From: Ceriagrion tenellum
Taxonomy: Eukaryota > Arthropoda > Insecta > Odonata > Coenagrionidae
DNA length: 64,000 nucleotides
Direction: 5' to 3'
NCBI GenBank assembly: GCA_963169105.1
Contig: OY720636.1
Span: 76,496,123-76,560,122 of the forward strand
Below, one piece after another: positions 11,562 to 22,631 of this stretch. The position numbers and the translations under genes were made by a program. How positions within the stretch are numbered: position 1 is the first letter of the stretch; each line of letters starts with the position of its first letter. The notes beneath the pieces are model-generated. The model ran no database searches. It was not told where the DNA came from and worked only from the letters and a program-made list of their open reading frames with translations.

Positions 11562-11706
11562 CTAGCAACAAGGCGTTGAGATTGGGGATGGATAGATAGG
11601 TATATCAGTGGACACTCACTGAAAGGCGATCCATGACGACACCGGTGTCCACTGCTCTCGGAAGCTTTCGGGTGAGAACCCTTCCTCAGCGGGAGAAAAT
11701 CACAAC
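11560..11706 (-). mobile_element. Inverted Penelope-like 3' tail fragment
   Basis: This is the reverse complement of about 11349-11479, so together with that segment and the AT run it forms a large palindrome. It ends abruptly at about 11706, where direct-orientation Penelope sequence resumes. A short inverted copy next to a direct one is a known arrangement of Penelope-like elements. Confidence 0.7.
11666..11689 (-). ncRNA. Hammerhead ribozyme core, inverted copy
   Basis: Minus-strand CTGAGGA (11689-11683), stem II, then GAAA (11669-11666). The sequence is the same as the core at 11364-11387, in opposite orientation. Confidence 0.65.
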
Positions 11707-12043
11707 TCACAGGAGCAGCGTGACACAACAATTGAAGCTGCCTGTAGCGGAGCACGCCAATTCTCATAACCTCCCCTTCAACGACTGCTTCCAGGTAAAA
11801 ATCATTCGCGCCCTCCCACCTGACACATCCATCATGGACCTCCGCCATTGGGAACAATCATATATTTCAATCCTAAAATGTATTGGTACTCCCGGGCTTA
11901 ACCTCCGCTACCTTTCTCCGTATCCGCTCCTCTTACTCCTCCCTCCCTCACATCCTTCCAACCAATCACTTCCCTCAAACACCAACCACCCTCCTAGTCA
12001 GACCCTCTACCCTCAACTCCAGTGTGACACTCTTCAGTTGTGA
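11707..12043 (+). pseudogene. Second Penelope-like copy, GIY-YIG C-terminus only
   Basis: This is a near-identical direct repeat of about 11020-11340. It encodes HRSSVTQQLKLPVAEHANSH through MDLRHWEQSYISIL and the same stop region, followed by the same tail. Substitutions are few, so the two copies are young or recently duplicated. It lacks everything upstream of the second half of the endonuclease. Confidence 0.7.
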
Positions 12044-12053
12044 TTTTCTCCCG

Positions 12054-12077
12054 CTGAGGAAGGGTTCTCACCCGAAA
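12054..12077 (+). ncRNA. Hammerhead ribozyme core, direct copy 2
   Basis: CTGAGGA (12054-12060), AGGGTTCTCACCC, GAAA (12074-12077), identical to copy 1 and 690 bases downstream of it. Confidence 0.65.
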
Positions 12078-12209
12078 GCTTCCGAGAGCAGTGGACACCG
12101 GTGTCGTCATTGATCGCCTTTCTGTGAGTGTCCACTGATATACCTATCTATCCATCCCCAACCTCAACGCCTTGTTGCTAGCTTATATTTCTAAATTTAT
12201 TTCCCTTTC

Positions 12210-12560
<351 letters not shown>

Positions 12561-13145
12561 TGTACAATACAAATGTTAATTTTCATTGTAGCATAAATTA
12601 AGATGCGAAACTTTGGCGAAAGAGTAACAGTTATTACATGAATTATGACATACAATCTCCAGGAAAATAACTTTATATTAAAACAAGAGGTCACGAAGAA
12701 GAATAATCTAGATTATTATGAGACTGGAAAGACATATGTCGCCGCTAATTTTAACTAGAGGAGTGGAATGGCATTTCCGAGTTATGTAGTATATATAACC
12801 CTGTAAAGATGAATAACATGCCCTTGAAGTCTTGACTATCACTCAAAAACCGATGACAGCTTGTACTATAATTGACAGAATAAAGTGGGAACGATTCATT
12901 TCAACTCTTAAACTCACTCATTTATTATTTTTTCTTCTTCTATGGTCAAACCAGCTCCGGAGTATCGATGGGAACATGGCGAAAAAAGATTTATTTTTAT
13001 ACCAATGAATCTAATAGATAAAGTGTTCAGGCATCTTATAGTTTTAAAAATCTAAATTTATATTGTACATCTATTGTTCAAATACTATTATTGTAGTAAA
13101 GAAAGAAGCAAGGTTATGTGATAAAATCGATGACGAGGATTTAGA
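12561..13145. other. AT-rich stretch, no gene seen
   Basis: Nothing supportable was seen in either strand. Confidence 0.5.
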
Positions 13146-13200
13146 GGATTTAATGGTAACATTTACAAAACCACATACTTAAAAACACACACGATCCGGG

Positions 13201-13226
13201 TTTCAACGCTTAAGCGTCATCTTCAG
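13201..13226 (-). ncRNA. Hammerhead-like core, left arm
   Basis: Minus strand: CTGAAGA (13226-13220), stem II ACGC/TTAA/GCGT, then GAAA (13204-13201) and CCCGG. Confidence 0.6.
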
Positions 13227-13389
13227 GTGCTTTTTCCGGGTTTACAAAGTCCTATATACTTAACCACATACTTAAAAACACATACTTAAAAACACATACT
13301 TAAAAACACATACTTAAACCACATACTTAAAAACACACACGACCAGGGTTTCAACGCTTAAGCGTCGTCTTAAGCGTCGAAAAAAGCAC

Positions 13390-13415
13390 CTGAAGATGAT
13401 GCTTAAGCGTTGAAA
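13390..13415 (+). ncRNA. Hammerhead-like core, right arm
   Basis: CTGAAGA (13390-13396), stem II ATGC/TTAA/GCGT, GAAA (13412-13415) and CCC. Upstream on the same strand at 13345-13350, AGGGTT could supply the stem III partner and cleavage-site UU, and CGCTTAAG...CTTAAGCG (13354-13375) can form a hairpin in the stem I position. So all three stems can be drawn. Confidence 0.6.
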
Positions 13416-13470
13416 CCCGGGTCGTGTGTGTTTTTAAGTATGTGGCTTTGTAAATGTTACCATTAAATCT

Positions 13471-14183
13471 TATGAAAAAAAATGGGTACCACAAAGTTAC
13501 CAAGGAACTTGTATTATTTAAATCGATTAAGTTTTTAACGCTCATTTAGAGGGAAAAAGATTATCTATTAATCCAATCGAGACGTTTCTGTAGTTTTGTC
13601 ATTCTTGATGTTTTTCGTCGGAATTGGAAGTCACAGAAGAGAGCAAAACGAGAAACACTCAGCGTTTGTTAAAACTAAGACGTTTCAAAGACAAGATTAG
13701 ACCTTATGGCTCATAGTTTATACTGCTAGTGATTACAAATTAATCGTCGGTGAAAAATCTCAAGAAAACACAAAATAAACTTATCGTCACTTTAAAGACG
13801 TTCATGATCGATTATTTCTGTAAAAAAGCTTTCATATAGTAGAACTAGGTGCAGTGAGTTACAAACAGAAGTATCAAAAAACACAATTCCTTGTTAAGAA
13901 AATGTATTTCGATTTTGAATTTGTAAAAACTGTGGTAACATGCTGGTTCAGAGCAGCCAAGGTGACTTTCAAGCAATCTGCTGCTCATTCTATATATTTT
14001 TTCCCACTTCTATCATTACCCTAGCGGCCGTTTAGCGAGAATACTCCAATCGTCACTCTTGTAACCCTTAGTTATTTCATTAGTGATATTTCACTTGCCA
14101 TCCCATATTCGTTACAATTAAACTAACTGAGCGGTTCAGCTACCGGCGAAAATCGGCTCCTTTCAAAGATACGATTATCGTGA
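13471..14183. other. AT-rich stretch, no gene seen
   Basis: No coding frame or recognised repeat. Confidence 0.5.
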
Positions 14184-14602
14184 GTGGCCATTCATGTATT
14201 TCGTAAGCCTTTTTTGGGGGCAGGAGGTCTGGAACCAATTTACGCAAGATTTTTGTCCATCTTGAAATATTGCGTCGTTTCCAAATATCCTGCTTTTGTT
14301 CTAAATATCCTGTTATTCTTCACAACTTCATCAGCTGCGGTACTGTTTCGCTCTAAAAGTTAATGAATATGGTACTGCAACACTGCATAATTATACGATA
14401 TCCAGTGCTCAAATCTGTGCGATTGCTTCTATGGAAAGATGAAACTGCAGAAAGCGAGCATTTAACGAAGAGTAGATTCAAATATCTAACGTCTTACATG
14501 AGACTGAGAGGGAGGAGGGCTTGGGAAAATATTTCAATTTCTTACATTGGGGAAGGAGGAGGTCAAAAATGGCATAAATCGTCGTACGTAATACTTGAAC
14601 TA
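14184..14602. mobile_element. MITE, copy 2
   Basis: Related along its length to the MITE at 8807-9163 (ends GGCCATTCATGTATTTCGTA and TACGTAATACTTGAAC). Substitutions and small indels separate the two copies, so they are not recent duplicates. Confidence 0.6.
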
Positions 14603-14805
14603 TACTAATATATTATATACTAATAATAAATACATATAATGAGAATAATAAAAATAAATATACTAATAATAAATGAATAATACTAAGTCGGCCGTTTTTT
14701 TTCTTTATTCCTCCGCATCGAGGAATGTATCCATGATGGGATAAAACTCAATAGTAATAGTAGGTTTACACACTTGTATAATGAAATAAAGAACCGACCA
14801 TGGTT

Positions 14806-15600
14806 TCAGCACTTCATCTACATCTACATCTACGTAATACCCTGCGAGCCACCACGAGGGTGTGTGGCAGGGGGTGAAGATCACCAAACATTCATTATTG
14901 CCATGCAAGTAGGATATTTAAGGGAGGCATGCTAGAGAACAGGGCCACATGCAGCTAGAAACCTACATAATAAGTAAGGGATTATTGGTTGTTATTACAT
15001 GCATCATGCACTACAGACTACTCTAACCATATTTCACCTACCTATCCCTTTGCTACGCTGCCTATTGTTCTCTCTTATGGTACGCGGGAAAAATGACATT
15101 TTAAATCTGTCTCTCTAATCTTGTTAATATGATCAAAGCTAGCATAATACGCCGGTTCTTAATATATATCTTACGTCATCTGTGAACAAATCGGTTTCCA
15201 ATTTACTTAAAAGGTTTAACTTAAATTTTAACCTGCGTTCTGATAGTAATTCCCATCCTAGTTCTTCTATTAAATTTGTAACACTTATACAATTATCATA
15301 ACGGCCTTTAACAAACCTAGCGGATCTCCTTTGCACACGCTCTAATTCTTTTATAATACCTTCCTCGTACGGATCCCATATGCTAGCGGCATATTCTAAA
15401 TGAGGCCTGACAAGTGTAAAATAGCTTCTGTCTCGTACTCTCTCATCGCATTTGCCTAGAACCCTTTTTACGTATCCTAATCTACGGTTTGCTACACTAG
15501 TAATTTCCCTGATGTGTTTCCCCCATGACATGTCTTCAGTGATGGTGACGCCTAAGTATTTAATAGATTCTACGTTAGACCTCTAAGTGTCATTATCAAG
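14806..15600 (-). mobile_element. LINE (CR1/L2-type), 3' end, minus strand
   Basis: The 3' end is at the left: the tail reads as repeats of CTACAT (14817-14834), then the conserved block CCCTGCGAGCCACCACGAGG and GTGTGTGGCAGGGGGTG. An untranslated tail of about 270 bases separates it from the coding part at 15139-15531. A decayed, 5'-truncated LINE. Confidence 0.7.
15139..15531 (-). pseudogene. LINE reverse transcriptase, C-terminal fragment
   Basis: The 130-residue open frame contains SWGKHIREITSVANRRLGYV, RSYFTLVRPHLEYAASIWDP, then LERVQRRSARFV and LIEELGWELLSERR. This is the segment that follows the YADD palm in CR1/L2/Jockey-group non-LTR retrotransposons. The polymerase core upstream is missing. 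It is the best-preserved example of a family whose tails recur at 2, 16, 24, 32-35, 42 and 61 kb. Confidence 0.8.
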
Positions 15601-15888
15601 GTCAAAATTGAAACTCTCAAATATTTTTATTTATACCAGTTCCAAAGGTAAAGAAGGGAAGCAGTGGTAGGATAAGGAACGAGATATGATTCATGATGAC
15701 GCGATGGGATAAAAAGGGGTGGGAAGAGGGGGAGCGAACAGAACAACAAAGTGGAATAGACTGATGTGGAGGTAAAGGTCAAACCAAAGGTTTGTGCGAC
15801 ACAGGGAGACGTAAATTTGACAGAGGAGAGTCAGTTGGAAATAAAACATAATTGCAAATATTATTCGGGCTATTGAACAATTTCAAAT

Positions 15889-16250
15889 AGATCTACATCT
15901 ACGATATACCATGAAAGCTACCATTGTAGTGTGTGGCACGGGGTTATTCCACACCAGGCATGAAGCACTCATCCCTGTTTAAATCAGAACCGCGCACGCT
16001 CGCCCGGATGCCAGGCGAAGGCCAAAAGCAGCCAGGAAAACAGTGCGGAGTCAGACCAGAAACTAAGAGAGTGATACGTAGAAGAACATGCTACCATGCA
16101 GTATACTACTCGAGATACAACTATTAATGCGGCATATTAATAGCACTACAAGGTACTAAAACATGCAAGAGTATATCCTGCCGAAGATTGCATTCGAGGT
16201 TAGTAGCTAGTATATAGTTTTATTCCATCATGGGTAGAGTAGCTTTCCAC
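15889..16250 (-). mobile_element. LINE 3' tail fragment
   Basis: Starts with ATCTACATCTACGATATACC and a diverged GTGTGTGGCACGGGG block, followed by untranslated tail (CAGAACCGCGCACG near 15983). It is the same tail type as at 31967-32052 plus 34680-35030, and serves as an uninterrupted reference for that locus. Confidence 0.6.
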
Positions 16251-16261
16251 CAAGTGAAGCC

Positions 16262-16660
16262 TGAATCGCTTTCATACATCTACATCTACTCTTTTCCCTG
16301 CAAGTCATTACAAGGGTGTTTGGCAGGGAGTGACGTATCACCAGCAAACACCAAACTATATTTGTATACTTCAAATGCTACAGAAGGTATTAAGGTAATC
16401 TATAATGTAACTATGTCAATGTGACACAAGACTCATGCTGGGAACATGCAAAACATGCTGTTAGCACTATTCGGCAGATTTTGAAACATGCATTTCGGGG
16501 CTTATGAATTAATCAGCTACACTAATTGTCAGCTAACCTATTTTAAAGTCTTAACACAGCCATCATGGTCTGTTATCTATCACGAGAAAAACGACATTTT
16601 AAACCTTTCTGTTCTATAATCTACCTCCCTTATTTTATCCCATGATTTGATCTACCATAG
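16262..16660 (-). mobile_element. LINE 3' tail fragment
   Basis: CATCTACATCTACTC followed by CCCTGCAAGTCATTACAAGG and TTTGGCAGGGAGTG, then about 300 bases of untranslated tail including GACATTTTAAACC. A second, tandemly placed tail-only copy. Confidence 0.6.
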
Positions 16661-16985
16661 TATGTAGGAGTACGTAGGAAAATTGAGAACATCGTATGAA
16701 AATAAATGTTTCAACTTTACAGAAAAGACTCAGTCTGATTTTCAAATGACAGTCATTCGTGGAATTTAGTTCACCTGTTTAGATTCCTGTCAGTTCCGTG
16801 TGGTCGAATATCCTTCGGTGTCCAGCGACGACTTTTGTAATGATGATTTTTCCTCTCGTGTCAACAGCTGAAGGCGCTCTCGGTATCATGGAGAATCATG
16901 GGAGAGAAATACGTCTGAACTATGAGGAATCGGGTGCGAGAATCTCGATGAATTATGAGAAAGACGTATTTTAGTAAGGAGCGGT
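16661..16985. other. Spacer, no gene seen
   Basis: No supported feature. Confidence 0.45.
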
Positions 16986-17430
16986 GGTTACGGTCTCACG
17001 TGAGGCTTGCCTCGCTCTCGTCCTCTGTGGTCATTCGTCACTCACTGGTTCCAACACCTAAATACGAGTCCACGCCATCCCATAGTAGTTTCACTCCCCG
17101 GCGCTGACTCGAGTGGACTCACGCATAGGAACTACTCCGGATGATAGCACAAGATACCGCGGCGTGCGTCCGGCGACTTCTCTAAGCCGGGTCTTATCAA
17201 GTCAGTCGACGGAATTTCCTCCTTCCTCATTCCACCGCCTCCCTCCGCCCTCCCCTGCCACTCTCCTCAACACCACGGTGACAGTTCCCCTCTTCCGCCT
17301 CCGTGTCATCTTTGTAGTTCAAACCTGCGCCGCGTCGATTGGCGCTACGGACTGGAAGAGTAGAAAGACCGGAATGCTTTGTCACTATTTCCGAGAAGCG
17401 AGCAGTTCGCTCCGCCCACAGATTTAAGAA
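16986..17430. other. GC-rich, CpG-containing block without a supported gene
   Basis: This block is markedly richer in G+C than the surroundings. A 104-codon plus frame (17113-17427) has no recognisable domain. It could be a promoter or untranslated exon; a GATTGG (inverted CCAAT) lies at 17336-17341. I see no TATA box or start that would settle it. Confidence 0.3.
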
Positions 17431-17689
17431 AAGACAAAATGGGGGCTTAGGTCATTGACGTGTTTATCCTCAGCTTCACATTCCCTGTTACTTCATGGAA
17501 GTTTTCCATGAGCCGCCACATTTACTGTGGTCTCTCATACAACAGAACTACTGCGTACAGTGGATCCTTCTCGTACATGTCTCCAACCATTACAGCGACG
17601 TCATCCGCTCAATACATATATCTGATACGTGTATCTGATTCATTTATCCATAAAAACATTTAAGAGCCACGGTGACATTGCGCAAACAT

Positions 17690-18060
17690 GCTTACACGAA
17701 TTGATTTCAAACCCGTCGCTCGCATTGGATTGGATATTTGAGGAGGCGAACGACAGCTAAGGTCCTTTGCACCAAGTAGGAGACAAATTAGGGAGTAAGG
17801 GTGGATAGAAACCCGGTGTCGGCATAAATCTTCTCTTAACGAAAGGCGCCAAGGGGACCACGGTTTAACGTCTCGTCCGACATACGGAGTACTGCGCTTA
17901 AGCGCCATCCACAAGAAACTCAAGTAGGGACCAGGTTTCCTCTGAAAAACATCCTCCTCTGCAGGGATTGGAATTCTGGCCGTCCGTATGGTTACCCAGT
18001 ACTCTAGCCACCACACGTATCCGATCCCCCCCATCGCTCGAGGCTCTATTAAATCGCACA
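17690..18060 (-). repeat. Probable tRNA-derived SINE, minus strand
   Basis: The minus strand near 18030-17965 reads GTGTGGTGGCTAGAGTACTG and then AATTCCAATCCC, which resembles degenerate polymerase III A and B boxes at the normal spacing. A non-tRNA body with GTTAAACCGTGG and CCTTTCGTTAAGAG follows. The 135-codon minus frame across it is not a protein gene. Confidence 0.5.
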
Positions 18061-18376
18061 CTTGCATTACTCTTATCCTATATCGCTTTCATATCATTCA
18101 ATAACCGGTCGTTCTTCTCATACTTTCTCAACATCTTCCACAGCCAATTTTTATTCACCCTGATATATCCCTTCCCTATATCCACAAATGCACAATATAC
18201 TAAATTTCAGAAGTCCGTGTATTTATCTAACAATTTCTGAACAGCTGATAGCGACATCCCCTACCAGGTATTAAACCACCCAGTATACACCAGCTTGTGT
18301 CGACAACTTAAAAGATGAGTACATTTTATTGAAAAATCAGAAATTTTATCGTCGAGAATAAAACATACAAAAATTA
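18061..18376. other. Spacer between SINE and piggyBac
   Basis: Should hold the 3' terminus of the piggyBac element. TTAA occurs (for example near 18309), but I could not pair terminal repeats with confidence. Confidence 0.35.
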
Positions 18377-20188
18377 TCAATCTTCTTCATTTTTAACAAT
18401 AGCACATCCAGTGCATATCACATGTGAATGTTCCTTGCAAATGTATGTATCACATCTCTTGCACTGAGTTTGTGTTTTACGGTTTTTGACTAAAGGACAG
18501 AATCCACATCTCCCTGTTACCTCACGACGAGGTCTCTTAAGATCAGATTCAGGCAAACCTGCATACCTTCTAACTTGACTGCTGAGGTTGATAGGCAGAG
18601 TAGACAAGGAAGATCTCTCTACTATGAAGTCATTCAATAAAGAAAACCCTAGCTGTTTCAAATAAGCACGTCTATCAGATTTAAAGCTGGTATTGTAAGC
18701 ATGTATCACGTGTGAATTTATTCCAGCAATGTCCATCAAAGTGAAAAAAATTCGAAGGGGCCAACGCCTCGAAATCCTAGAAACCGTGTAGGTGGCCTTC
18801 ATCTCATCCACTGTGTCCACTCCTCCCTTTGTGCTGTTATAGAACCTTATTATCTCGGGCTTCTTCTCCTCTGTATCATCTACTGCAGCATCATGGTGAA
18901 AAGTAGAGAGGAGGATAACGGTCTTATCTTTTTTAGGCGCGTAAGACACAAGTGTTTTATTTTGATCAAAGCCAAAAACACTAGAATATTGAGTTCTGTT
19001 TTTCTTTTGCGTGAAAGAAAGGGGTAGTTCCCTTTTGTTTTGCCGCATAGTGCCAACTATGGTGAGGTTACAGTTTTTCAGCAAAGAATCCGCCAGAGGA
19101 ACATATGAAAACCAGTTATCCACATTGATGTTGCACCCAGTCCCCGAGATTGGTTTTACTAAGCGACTTACAATATCAAAAGGTGCATTAGAATACTTGG
19201 AAAGGCCATCTGGTTGTTTACCGGGATATACTTCCATGTTAGAGATATAGAAATTCTTGGCATCTACGAGTGAATACATTTTCAAGCCGTACTTGGCCGG
19301 TTTATTTCTCAGGTAAACTCGAAAAGCACAACGCCCTCTCCAGCATCTCGTCGATCGTTGCATATTGGCTTATTGGGAAATTATTTTCACATGCATAGAC
19401 AAAATCAGTGAACATTTCCCGGACTGGGGCCAGCCTATCGAATCTTTTTCGTTCCGCTCGATTTCTGATGTCAAATCTAACACAACGCAAAAGAAAACGC
19501 AACCTATGCCTGGACATAGTGGCAAGAAATACGTCAGCACCAGTCCCATCTGAACTGTACAAATCGTTGATATTTCTATGAGAATTTCTCATACTGCCTG
19601 CTATATATAATAAACCAAGAAGTGCAAGTACTTCTTTGACTGACGTATCTCTAGCATCCCTCTCCCTAACAAATCTACTTTTAATACTTTGAATGTATAA
19701 GTTTGTGTATTTTGTGCTGTATTCAATAATGTTATCAGAAAAAAACAATGACCAGCATTCCAAAGATGTTTTCGCGGTTTTAGCTGACGTACGAACACCA
19801 GGCAAACGAGTCACAATATTGTGAGCACGAATTCTAGTACTTGAAGGGGGCTTCTTGGACCATTTTCTTTTTTTTTGTCTCTACCTAGGTAAAAGAGCGC
19901 TGTATTCCCTCGTACATCTACAGCTGGAAGGTCTTCACCACTCTCGTCCGTGTCAGAATTGTGATTTGAGTCGTACCTTTCATCGGAGTCAATGACATTA
20001 TCCTCGTCAAATTCTGGTACTTCCTCATCCGGGACGGATCGAAAAATTTCCAAAATTCTCGCCTGATTTTCCTCGTACGGGTCCATCTTGTGCAAAAGAA
20101 TTAAATTCCGCCCAGAGAAATAAAACTCTTTAGTCGATGAATCTGACATAATAACTACACGTTCATTATTCTCAAATTTACATTTCAC
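18377..20188 (-). pseudogene. piggyBac-family transposase, broken by two frameshifts
   Basis: Three minus-strand frames cover a whole transposase. At 20188-19811 is an acidic N-terminus (many Asp/Glu/Ser). At 19814-19302 is the N-terminal half (PGVRTSAKTAKT, then TIDEML). At 19363-18377 is the catalytic half, with GRCAFRVY, KPAKYGLKMY, Asp34 in LVDAKNFY, Asp82 in VDNWF, Asp183/186 in GGVDTVDEM, and a C-terminal Cys/His-rich finger (CGFC...CKRC...CKEHSH...CTGC). These are the DDD residues and RING-like tail of piggyBac transposases. The first break is in an A-run near 19870 and the second near 19340. The DDD core is otherwise intact, so the element died fairly recently. Terminal repeats were not identified. 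Confidence 0.85.
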
Positions 20189-20559
20189 GCAAAGTGTTCG
20201 AAACAGAAATTACTTACATTTCTGGATCTAAGTTAAAATCTTAAACTGCAAGATGTTTCCTTACTTGTCACGCCTCGATTCCACAGTAAAAGCCAGCTAA
20301 AATATAGGAATTTTGCTTGTAAATTGTAAAATTTTCTCGTAGTGTGGCCTTGACACTTCATTTAGTACATCAATGGCTGATAAACAGGCTAAGAGCGTTA
20401 TATTAGAAAATCTACTCACGGTTTAAAATATATTCCTCGATGAATTTTTGCCAACGCCGTTGCTCGCACCCTGGTCAAAATGTCCGATGGAGTAACGTGA
20501 GTGCTCGCGTTATGGTCTAAAAGACCAAACTAAATGTTGGAGTGCTACAATCGCCACAA

Positions 20560-21250
20560 ACTTCGAGCGAATTATGTGTGGATATTGTGATACAAAGTAA
20601 AAAGTGTGTGGAAGGCATACATGGAATATGAACTGGATCCCCGAAGTTCTCGTAGGATGGTGTACATTATGATACAAAGTACGGGGAAAAGACCATAGCG
20701 CGACCAACGACGGGTTAAGTAGACAATAACCATGCTTAATGGGAAAAAAGACAACTGCTGTGCTCAAAGAAGAAAGAACTACAAACAGGAAGCAGTATGT
20801 GAAAACATTCGTGTGGAGTGTGGCACTCTATGAATGGGAAGCAATGACCATTCGAAAAGAAGACCAGAAAAGACTTGAAACGTTCATATCCTGGTACTAG
20901 ATGAGTATGCTAAAGATAAAATGGATGAACAAAATAAGTAATGATGAATTAAACAGAAGAGTAGAAAAGTAAAGGATCATAAGGAGCACTATACAAAAAA
21001 GAAGAACCAGATGGATTGGACACACCCTGAGGAACAATTGGCTTGTGAAGAACATAATGGAAAATAAAATAGAGGGAGGAGACCCCAGAGGAAGACCCAG
21101 GAATAAGTTCATGGGCCAAATAAAGAGGAAAGTTCAGAGGAAGAGATACTAGAAGGTAAGGGACCAAGCAAGCTGGGTCTTCCTGTCTTCCTTGGTGAGT
21201 ATATATCCCCATTTAAAATTGGGTATGACCTTCATTTTTTAAGGTTTAAA
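20560..21250 (+). pseudogene. LINE reverse transcriptase C-terminal region (RTE-like), decayed
   Basis: One plus frame, with stops, reads YVKTFVWSVALYEWEAMTIR, then QKRLETFISW, IKWMNKISNDELNRRV, RRTRWIGHTLRNN and PRGRPRNKFMGQIK. This is the conserved region after the RT palm of RTE-like arthropod LINEs (W-S-V-A-L-Y, R-R-T-R-W-I-G-H, R-G-R-P-R). The 3' end is near 21250. It is a different family from the CTACAT-tailed LINEs. Confidence 0.7.
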
Positions 21251-22631
21251 CATCATTATCACAAATCAGCCCCAATATAAGGAAGGGCTACAGTTAACCA
21301 ATTTTAGGATTGATTGACCAATGATGACTCCTTACCGACCCTTCTCCTCCAAATGTTACCAAAATTACTCCTCATGTAGCTTATTCTCAAAGCAGATAGC
21401 CAATATATATTCATATTGGCATTCCAAAGTTTCACTGCGACACAGTTAAGAAGAAATGAATAAACTTCCGCACACTACGGTTTTGGCTTTTGTATTCTTG
21501 TGCATCCAGGACACACCCAGAATTGATGAAAGTATAGACTAACTCGTTCGGAGTTTGAATACGAATGAATAAGTCCCGAAAGACTGAGAAAGAAGTACTC
21601 CACTTGTGAGCATGCATGAATTGAGCGTTATTAGTCGGAACTTACATGTCGAAAGAATAATTGTGTAACAAATGACGAACCAGGTTAAAGACAGACGAGT
21701 GAAGGAAAGACAAGGGTAGACTGAGAAAATCATGAGTCAACGTTGTAGAAGAGAGACTTATAAAAGGAGTATGAGAAGCTGTGAGAACAGGGTGGCGTAA
21801 TTAACTGAAGCAAAAACGCTATGAAAGGGTAGTGCAGCGTGGTTGAAATAATTAGTTCTGAGTGTCTTCTGAGAGAAACAGAAGCCTTAGTAACCTATCA
21901 TCGCGAACTAAGACATTTTTGAGTTTGGTTATCTCGATGGGTGCGTGTATATATCCAAAACCAAGTAGATGAGTACGTATGAATACCTAAATGTTAAATT
22001 ATCCCTTTAAAACACGAGTTTACCACGGTAAATTTACTATTTTAAGAAATGAAACCTACGATCTTGCGAACGAAGTATCACGGGGTGATTGGAACACATG
22101 GTGAAACTGCGCGATGGTTGGTGTCATACTTGCCTGAACGGAGCATCATGATCATATGTGAACATGAGACGATGAAGTCAGAGAAATCAATTTTCAGGCC
22201 AGAGAAAAAGGCTGGGGTAATTAATCTGTTCAAATAGAGTCGGAATTATGTAAGTTGAAGTTTGCAGGAATTGTATTGATGATCAATAAACAATAGAAAA
22301 ATCTGATAATTATAAAAATTCCTCATAAAAAAGTTTATTTTGTCCCAAAAATAAAAATTAACAATACCCACGAAAATCTGGATAAATGAATCCAGTAAAA
22401 GCAGAAAATATCACGTGATTCGTGAGCATGGAGAATAACTTTCAATCACATACATCATTCAAAGGAGTTCATAATTGCAATTGTCCCTTAATGAAGTCAA
22501 AGGGAATCTTACTATCTATGGATAAAATTAATGGTTAAATGGGTAACTTTGAATTTCACAAGCTGGAGCCCGCATGACATGCATCTCAATTTCATTCCAA
22601 GAAGGGGCAGTTAACAAAATTAAAGTATCCA
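21251..22631. other. Intergenic stretch, no gene supported
   Basis: Several 60-70-codon frames look like chance. As the minus-strand exon ends at 22632, its 3' untranslated region should begin here. AATAAA-type poly(A) signals on the minus strand (TTTATT on plus at 22337) are possible but not decisive. Confidence 0.4.

Larger units (their letters stand above)
13146..13470. repeat. Foldback element with hammerhead cores in both arms
   Basis: Arms of about 80 bp (from GATTTAATGGTAACATTTAC at the left to its complement ending at about 13470) are nearly perfect inverted repeats. The middle carries about five tandem copies of a CACATACTTAAAAA unit (13260-13335). Each arm holds a hammerhead core on the strand pointing outward. 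Confidence 0.75.

Noticed and set aside
13260..13335. Tandem CACATACTTAAAAA units considered as a CRISPR-like array
   Set aside because: There are no unique spacers, the units are contiguous, and the context is eukaryotic.
17968..18240. 90-codon plus frame
   Set aside because: Overlaps the SINE's tRNA-like head and has no domain.
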